From positions 124,001 to 188,000 of the forward strand of contig CABFPG010000001.1 of NCBI GenBank assembly GCA_902141825.1: DNA of 64,000 nucleotides, written 5' to 3'. The notes under the pieces were generated by a model. The model did not search any database, was not told where the DNA came from, and saw only the letters and a list, made by a program, of their open reading frames with translations. The stretch comes from Thalassocella blandensis (GTDB taxonomy: Bacteria > Pseudomonadota > Gammaproteobacteria > Pseudomonadales > Cellvibrionaceae). Below, one piece after another: positions 58,680-64,000 of this stretch. The translations under genes and the position numbers were made by a program. Every line of letters starts with the position of its first letter. Positions within the stretch are counted from its first letter, which is position 1.

Positions 58680-59887
58680 ACGTGCTGCTCATTGGGGTTC
58701 AGTTCTTGCGCAGAATCGGCGCCTTGCCGATAAATCCCCGCGTGCTCAACATCCACAGGACAATACCAGGGTTGCAGGGCAATGATTGGTAGCAATTGTT
58801 GCTCAAACCAGGTAACAAAAGTCCGCAACGATTCATATTTTTTGGCGACGCAAACAATGTAATGCACCACCAAAGGCAAATCTTGCAAATACTGGTGCTT
58901 GCCATCGCGAAGCGACAGGCGGGAAAAAATCCCCAACACTTTGATATGCCTTTGCAACCCCATTAAATCGAACCAGCGCAGATACTCTCCGTCGTCGATC
59001 TTTGGCATCACCCCGGCCTCTTCCGCAATTCGTTTATAGCTTAAGCTCCACTGCGTCACTTTGTATTCGGGCCAGGCGATATAACAATCGCGCAGAAGTG
59101 ACGCGGGGTCATAACATATCGGCCCCAGCACTGCGTCCTGAAAATCAATGACTCCGATGGTCTCTGCGTGACGAATTAATAAGTTGCGAGAGTGGTAGTC
59201 TCGATGCACGAGGACCTGAGGTTGTTGCAGGGCACTGTCCTCCAACATGCGAAAGCCCTCATCCAGCATTTCGGCAGTATTCGCATCTATCTCATATTGC
59301 AGTAATTTTTCGACAAACCATTCACACATGAGATTCATCTCCATGCGAAATCGTTCACGCGAATACTCGGGTAAATTCAGTTCGTCTATCTCGTTTCTCG
59401 GCAACTGCTGAAGACAAAGTAGACTCATCATGGCGTTGGCATAAAGTCCATCCGCCGTTTCAGGCATTAGCTCGTCCTGCAGGTGGTCAGTGCCGAGATC
59501 CTCCAACAGCAAAAAGCCTTGTTGACCATCTGCGGCTACGACGCCTGGGGTATGCACACCGCGCAGACGAAAATAACGCGCCAACCGAACAAACTGATCT
59601 ATTTCGGCAGTGCTCTCGGGCGGATAGAGAACCGCGATCCACGAGTATTCAAGGGCCTCCACACGAAAATACCGCCGATGACCAGCATCACCCGGCAATG
59701 CAACCAAGCGAGTGCTTTCGGCAACAATACCTGCTTGAGCGAGCCCTTCGCGGCACTCAAGATCCGAATTCGCTGCAGCCTCAATTTCACCACTCGCGGA
59801 GTTTTTTACGGGTTCACTGTCACGTTTGGTCAACTGCAGCGCTTGAATTATCCATTGGTGGAATATTTTTATGCTGTTTTCTTGCAA
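58676..59887 (-). CDS. amgK: N-acetylmuramate/N-acetylglucosamine kinase AmgK
   Basis: AmgK phosphorylates MurNAc at C1, feeding MurU and so bypassing de novo MurA/MurB synthesis. That is why the pathway is linked to intrinsic fosfomycin tolerance in Pseudomonas. The 403-aa protein has an aminoglycoside-phosphotransferase-like fold. LPGDAGHRRYFRV is the N-lobe, VLVHRDYHSRNLLIR the catalytic loop, and GVIDFQDAVLGPICYDPASL the metal site. It is longer than the usual roughly 340 residues because of an N-terminal extension (about 1-50) and a polar C-terminal tail. Confidence 0.93.
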   Translation of the reverse strand: MQENSIKIFHQWIIQALQLTKRDSEPVKNSASGEIEAAANSDLECREGLAQAGIVAESTRLVALPGDAGHRRYFRVEALEYSWIAVLYPPESTAEIDQFVRLARYFRLRGVHTPGVVAADGQQGFLLLEDLGTDHLQDELMPETADGLYANAMMSLLCLQQLPRNEIDELNLPEYSRERFRMEMNLMCEWFVEKLLQYEIDANTAEMLDEGFRMLEDSALQQPQVLVHRDYHSRNLLIRHAETIGVIDFQDAVLGPICYDPASLLRDCYIAWPEYKVTQWSLSYKRIAEEAGVMPKIDDGEYLRWFDLMGLQRHIKVLGIFSRLSLRDGKHQYLQDLPLVVHYIVCVAKKYESLRTFVTWFEQQLLPIIALQPWYCPVDVEHAGIYRQGADSAQELNPNEQHV

Positions 59888-60226
59888 GAAATTAAACCTT
59901 TCCGACTTATCGATTTTAAATTCACCATTGTTAGCACTATAATCTGCGCCTCTGTTTTCCAGAAGGCTTGCGAGTTGCCAAGCTTATTGTCAAAACAGAA
60001 ATTTCTGGCTGATCTTAAGTTAGCAAAAATAAAAAAGCCAAGTCTTCCGAGCGGCTTAATTCATTTCGGTTGGACAGTTGGAGACGAATCCAACCGTCAG
60101 AGCTACTTTGTGGCAATTGCTTTGCAGTATTTGCAGTAGTAGCTTCTCTGTAAAAAAGGCCCCGAAAATACTAAACGGTTAAACAGAACAAAGATTATAC
60201 AAGCTGCAGGTTTATAGGATTTCAGT
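59888..60226. other. Divergent spacer between amgK and lptD
   Basis: About 340 bases without a supported gene. It holds a good plus-strand promoter at 59915-59943 and a long lptD leader. In the leader GGTTGGA and TCCAACC (about 60068-60095) can pair. A 218-codon frame that starts inside amgK on the opposite strand runs into it but looks like a shadow. Confidence 0.45.
59915..59943 (+). promoter_or_regulatory. Candidate lptD promoter
   Basis: TTTAAA (59915-59920) and a perfect TATAAT (59938-59943) are 17 bases apart, followed by a GC-rich CTGCGCC. If used for lptD, the untranslated leader is about 275 bases. Confidence 0.5.
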
Positions 60227-62806
60227 ATGCCCAAGAGCGTTGTTAAGCTCAAATACAACTCACCACGGTTAAACGCGTTGATGCTCCCCATGCTGAAAGG
60301 AGCGTTAACGATTTTATGTCTGGTGTGGCCAGCGGCAATCGCCTGGGCGCAAACGCACGCAGGGAAAAACGCGCAAAAACATATCGATCCGGCGGATTAT
60401 GAATATCTGGAGCGACTCGCCGAGGAGTCCCCATTTGAATGGATAAAAAAAGAACAGCTACCTGACAAGTACCAATCGCTGGTTCTGCCGGGCTGTACCG
60501 GTATCTATTTACATTCAGTGCAACCCGAAGCCCGAGAGGCCATTACCAGCCAGCGGATGGACACTCAGCCACTCGTTGTTACAGCTAAAGACGCCACCGT
60601 CACCGGTGCCAATACCGCAGTGCTGGAAGGCAATGTCAGAGTCAGTCAGGGCGATCGCTCCATTTCAGCCGGCCGAATGTCCTACGAGCGAAATGTCGAT
60701 CGGGCCGTGCTGGAAGAACACGTCACCATCAAACAACGCGGAATGCGCATACAGGGTGAATTCGCAGAAGTCAGCACAACTAAAAATCGTGCTGTTTTTG
60801 AAGATGCCAAATTTGTCATACAGGAAGATCATATCCGTGGCAGCGCGGAGTCTGTCCAGCAAACTTCCGCTTCGCGTATCGAGCTGCGCAACGGCATGAT
60901 TACCAGTTGTGAGCCCGGGCACGAAGCCTGGTCACTGGAAGGTGAAGAGCTGTCCGTCGACAGTGCCACAAATCAGGGGCACGGTAAAAACGTTAAACTT
61001 AAAATAGGCTCGGTACCCGTATTTTACTTACCTTACATTTCTTTCCCGGTGGGAGAAGAGCGCCAAAGTGGCCTGTTATTCCCCTCCATCAGCAGCAGTG
61101 ACGACGGCGGTCTGGACATCACCATTCCCTATTATTGGAACATGGCACCTAATTATGATGCGACTATTTCGCCGCGATTTATCACTGGTCGCGGGACCAT
61201 GCTGGAATTTGAAACCCGTTATTTAAATGAATGGATGCGCTCCTCGATGGGGTTTGCAATTTTGCCGGACGATGGCGGCAGCCAGGACGAAGACCTGGAT
61301 GAGCTGATTGAACGCGGTGAAATCACCGCCGAAGAAGCTCGCCCCTATCAGGGCAGCAACCGCTGGTTACTGGATATCGATCAAAGAGGTGGTGAATTAA
61401 AGGGCTGGTACACTGCCTTGGATTTTACCCGCGTCAGCGACGTGGATTATTTACGCGAACTCGGAACGGCGACATTAGCCGTGACCAGCAATACCTACCT
61501 CAACCAATCGTTTGAAGTGGGCTATCAATTTGACCACTGGCGCTTAAGCACCCTGGCGCAATCACAACAAGTTCTGCTACTCGATCTTGATACTCCTTAT
61601 CGCAAACTCCCCCAGGTAGACCTGAACGGCCGCTACCGAGTTGGTGGCTGGAGCCTGGAATTACAAAACAGATTCACTCAGTTTTCACACCCCGACGAGG
61701 GGCAGGAAGTGCTGACAGGCCAGCGCGCCAACACAGACTACCGTTTGTACTGGGAAAGACGTGAGACCTGGGGCTTTATCAAGCCCGAAGTCGGTTACAA
61801 AACCATCTATTACAATTTGGAGGAAGACAGTATCTCCAATATTCCTGAAGAGCAATTTGGCCTGGGTACCCCACAAGCCAGCTTGGACTTTGGCCTGATA
61901 TTCGAACATCCCGGCGGCCCGTTCACTCAGACCTTCGAGCCTCGCGCGTATTACTTGTACCGCAAATACGAAAGCCATGAAGATCTTTATGGGCTGGGTG
62001 TAGATCAGGATCAAAACATTAACTTCGACACCTCGTCCAGAACCTTTACTTACGGTCAGTTGTATCGGGATTCACGTTTTATCGGGGGAGACCGCCTAGA
62101 CGATGCCAACCAGATTACACTTGGGGCCACCACCCACTGGCAATCCAATACCACCGGGCGAGATCTGTTCAGCGTCAGCGTAGGGCAAATTTTTCATTTC
62201 GATGAAAGACAAATATCGCTCAGCGGTGAAATGCTCACCGAAGATACCAGTGACGCCTCTGAATTTGCTACCGAGTTCATGATTCATCTTGGCGAACGGA
62301 CGCAGCTATATGGCAACACCGTGTATGACACCAGCAATGAAAAAATTAATCGCGGCTCAGCTGGGTTAAATTTTGCCACAGAGGACTATCGAAGCCTGTT
62401 CAATGTAGGTTACTCATTTTTGCGAGAAGATGTATCCACCGGCCAAATTCGCGATGATGGCAATTCCCGCGTGATAGACCAGCTGGACACCTCTTTTACC
62501 ACCCCTATTTCCAGCCAGTGGTCAATGATGGGCAAGCTCAACTACGACTTTATCGACCGCCAGGAACTTGAAGCTTTCATCGGGTTCGAATACAACGATT
62601 GCTGCTACCGCTTGCGCTTCTTGGCGCGACGCTGGCTAGACAGTAATATAGCCAACCTCAGTGACAATGCCGACGATCAGTATGATCAAGGCGTATTCTT
62701 TGAAATTCACTTCAAAGGCCTGGGTGGATCGGGGGCCAAAATTAATTCTATTCTTGAAGATGGTATCTTTGGCTATCGCGATCGAGAAGCGAACTACCAC
62801 CGCTAA
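60227..62806 (+). CDS. lptD: LPS-assembly outer-membrane protein LptD
   Basis: LptD is the outer-membrane barrel that, with the LptE lipoprotein, inserts lipopolysaccharide into the outer leaflet. The 859-aa protein has a signal peptide (to about residue 41), an N-terminal OstA/LptA-like domain (about 115-265, with TAKDATVTGANTAVLEGNVR), and a large C-terminal beta barrel. The four cysteines of the family are present: Cys90, Cys228 and the adjacent pair Cys792-Cys793. They form the interdomain disulfides needed for function. surA follows after 36 bases, a conserved pair. Confidence 0.97.
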   Translation: MPKSVVKLKYNSPRLNALMLPMLKGALTILCLVWPAAIAWAQTHAGKNAQKHIDPADYEYLERLAEESPFEWIKKEQLPDKYQSLVLPGCTGIYLHSVQPEAREAITSQRMDTQPLVVTAKDATVTGANTAVLEGNVRVSQGDRSISAGRMSYERNVDRAVLEEHVTIKQRGMRIQGEFAEVSTTKNRAVFEDAKFVIQEDHIRGSAESVQQTSASRIELRNGMITSCEPGHEAWSLEGEELSVDSATNQGHGKNVKLKIGSVPVFYLPYISFPVGEERQSGLLFPSISSSDDGGLDITIPYYWNMAPNYDATISPRFITGRGTMLEFETRYLNEWMRSSMGFAILPDDGGSQDEDLDELIERGEITAEEARPYQGSNRWLLDIDQRGGELKGWYTALDFTRVSDVDYLRELGTATLAVTSNTYLNQSFEVGYQFDHWRLSTLAQSQQVLLLDLDTPYRKLPQVDLNGRYRVGGWSLELQNRFTQFSHPDEGQEVLTGQRANTDYRLYWERRETWGFIKPEVGYKTIYYNLEEDSISNIPEEQFGLGTPQASLDFGLIFEHPGGPFTQTFEPRAYYLYRKYESHEDLYGLGVDQDQNINFDTSSRTFTYGQLYRDSRFIGGDRLDDANQITLGATTHWQSNTTGRDLFSVSVGQIFHFDERQISLSGEMLTEDTSDASEFATEFMIHLGERTQLYGNTVYDTSNEKINRGSAGLNFATEDYRSLFNVGYSFLREDVSTGQIRDDGNSRVIDQLDTSFTTPISSQWSMMGKLNYDFIDRQELEAFIGFEYNDCCYRLRFLARRWLDSNIANLSDNADDQYDQGVFFEIHFKGLGGSGAKINSILEDGIFGYRDREANYHR

Positions 62807-62842
62807 CTTACTGATTACTATACTAAAAGTACTAAAAATTAC

Positions 62843-64000
62843 ATGAATTTACGACGCTATTTACCTTTTGCCTTACTGCTTTCCAGCCTGTTCAGCTCTA
62901 TTTCAGCACAGGCGCAAATTGAAATGATGGACCGTGTTATTGCCGTGGTTGACGAAGAAGTGATCACGCAGACCGAACTGGACAGCCGAATTCAGGATAT
63001 TGCCATGCGTGCGAACGCGGCGGGAATGCAACTCCCCCCTGAAAGTGTGCTGCGCGAGCAGATTCTGGACCAGCTGATCAACGAAACATTGCAATTAAAT
63101 GCAGCACACCGCTACGGAGTTACCGTAAGCGACCAGGAGGTTCTGCAGGCAATTGGCAATATTATGGCCAACAAAGGCATTAATGAGCAGCAATTAGTGC
63201 AAAGCTTGCAGCAAGACGGCGTCAGTATTGAAGAATTCAAAAGCACAATTCACAAACAACTGCTGATGCAAAATATCTCGCAGGGGCTTGTTCGTTCACG
63301 AATCAAAATTTCTGAACAGGATATCGATAACTTCCTGGTTTCCGCCGATGCGAAGTTCTGGCTATCTCCAGAGTACAATTTGAGTCACATCCTCATCGCA
63401 CTGCCCAGCGCGGCAGATGGCAAAACAATTGCCGCCGCCGAAGAAAAAGCTGAAAAAATCTACGCGCAACTGCAAAAAGGTGCAAAGTTTGAAGACTTGG
63501 CACTTGCCGAATCTGACGGCCCAAATGCGCTACAAGGTGGCAACCTGGGCTGGAGAAAATCAACCGATCTGCCGTCACTTTTTGCCGAAATTGCGCCCAA
63601 ACTGGAAAATGGAGAGGTCGCCAAACCTGCTCGCAGTCAAGCGGGTTTCCACATTCTGAAGCTGAATGCCAAACGCGGTGAAACCAAACAGATAGTCAAC
63701 CAGACGCTGCCTCGCCACATTCTGTTGGAAACATCCGCCATTCGCGATGATGAACAGGCCAAAGCCAAACTGTTGGAGCTGCGTAAAGAAGTCTTAGATG
63801 GCGCGGACTTTGGCAAACTAGCCAAACAATGGTCAGACGATATCGGGTCCAAACTGCAAGGGGGCGAACTTGGCTGGTCATCGCCAGGAAAATTCGTCCC
63901 AATATTTGAAAAGACCATGGAAGACATGGAGATCAACGAAATCAGCCAGCCTTTTAAAAGTCAATTTGGCTGGCATATATTGCAAATCATGGATCGTCGC
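62843..64000 (+). CDS. surA: Periplasmic chaperone/prolyl isomerase SurA (cut by window edge)
   Basis: The frame from the ATG at 62843 stays open for 386 codons to the window end, so the C-terminus is missing. A signal peptide (to about residue 24, SAQA) is followed by the SurA N-terminal chaperone domain (MMDRVIAVVDEEVITQTELD). The first parvulin domain starts near 174 (YNLSHILIALP) and the second near 289 (LPRHILLET). SurA folds outer-membrane proteins, LptD being a major client, so the adjacency is functional. Confidence 0.96.
   Translation, partial: MNLRRYLPFALLLSSLFSSISAQAQIEMMDRVIAVVDEEVITQTELDSRIQDIAMRANAAGMQLPPESVLREQILDQLINETLQLNAAHRYGVTVSDQEVLQAIGNIMANKGINEQQLVQSLQQDGVSIEEFKSTIHKQLLMQNISQGLVRSRIKISEQDIDNFLVSADAKFWLSPEYNLSHILIALPSAADGKTIAAAEEKAEKIYAQLQKGAKFEDLALAESDGPNALQGGNLGWRKSTDLPSLFAEIAPKLENGEVAKPARSQAGFHILKLNAKRGETKQIVNQTLPRHILLETSAIRDDEQAKAKLLELRKEVLDGADFGKLAKQWSDDIGSKLQGGELGWSSPGKFVPIFEKTMEDMEINEISQPFKSQFGWHILQIMDRR

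Noticed and set aside
59483-60139. 218-codon plus-strand frame overlapping the amgK start and the lptD spacer
   Set aside because: Most of it is antisense to amgK. It shows no domain and no ribosome site, and its composition follows the opposite strand.

Overview
This window is chromosomal DNA of a Gram-negative gammaproteobacterium, most likely a Cellvibrionales/Pseudomonadales-type marine relative (inference). The evidence is a division and cell-wall cluster in classic order, an LptD with four cysteines, SurA, Coq7, a Vfr-like Crp, and the Pseudomonas-like order aroQ-accB-accC-prmA-DUF3426-dusB-fis-purH-purD. I see no insertion sequence, prophage, CRISPR array or tRNA. Almost everything is core metabolism and envelope biology, so most of the interest lies in regulatory sites and in divergent members of known families.

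Region 1 (1-14061, minus strand): mraZ-rsmH-ftsL-ftsI-murE-murF-mraY-murD-ftsW-murG-murC-ddl-ftsQ (ftsQ is cut by the window edge). Stop/start overlaps are common. A promoter (TTGACT-16-TATAGT) is followed directly by four GTGG repeats in exact 10-bp register, the expected MraZ operator. Region 2 (14430-17726, minus): rnpB (RNase P RNA), erpA, a bactofilin, a membrane coiled-coil protein and argC.

Region 3 (17914-31567): a CLC chloride-transport protein with channel-like residues, hemJ, a degenerate ThiD homologue and hemL on plus; a DUF1631-PilZ pair on minus; a PfkB kinase on plus; a DUF2333 membrane protein, a PCu(A)C copper chaperone and a lipoprotein on minus; dsbD on plus. Region 4 (31783-41934, plus): fatty-acid initiation (accB, accC), prmA, a very acidic DUF3426 protein, dusB-fis, then purH and purD. 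A 90-bp near-perfect inverted repeat separates fis from purH.

Region 5 (42071-48924): a Ycf46-like AAA ATPase, coq7, an OsmC-like protein, crp with an intrinsic terminator overlapping its stop codon, and trpGDC without trpE. Region 6 (48925-55972): a long gene-poor spacer, a second DUF1631 paralogue, then prsK-prsR, the two-component pair of exosortase/PEP-CTERM systems, although no exosortase gene lies in the window.

Region 7 (56067-64000): rpe, a DUF3530 protein, murU-amgK (MurNAc recycling), lptD and the start of surA. The window therefore holds both the de novo (murC to murF, mraY, murG) and the recycling (amgK-murU) routes to UDP-MurNAc, together with late division proteins and outer-membrane assembly factors.
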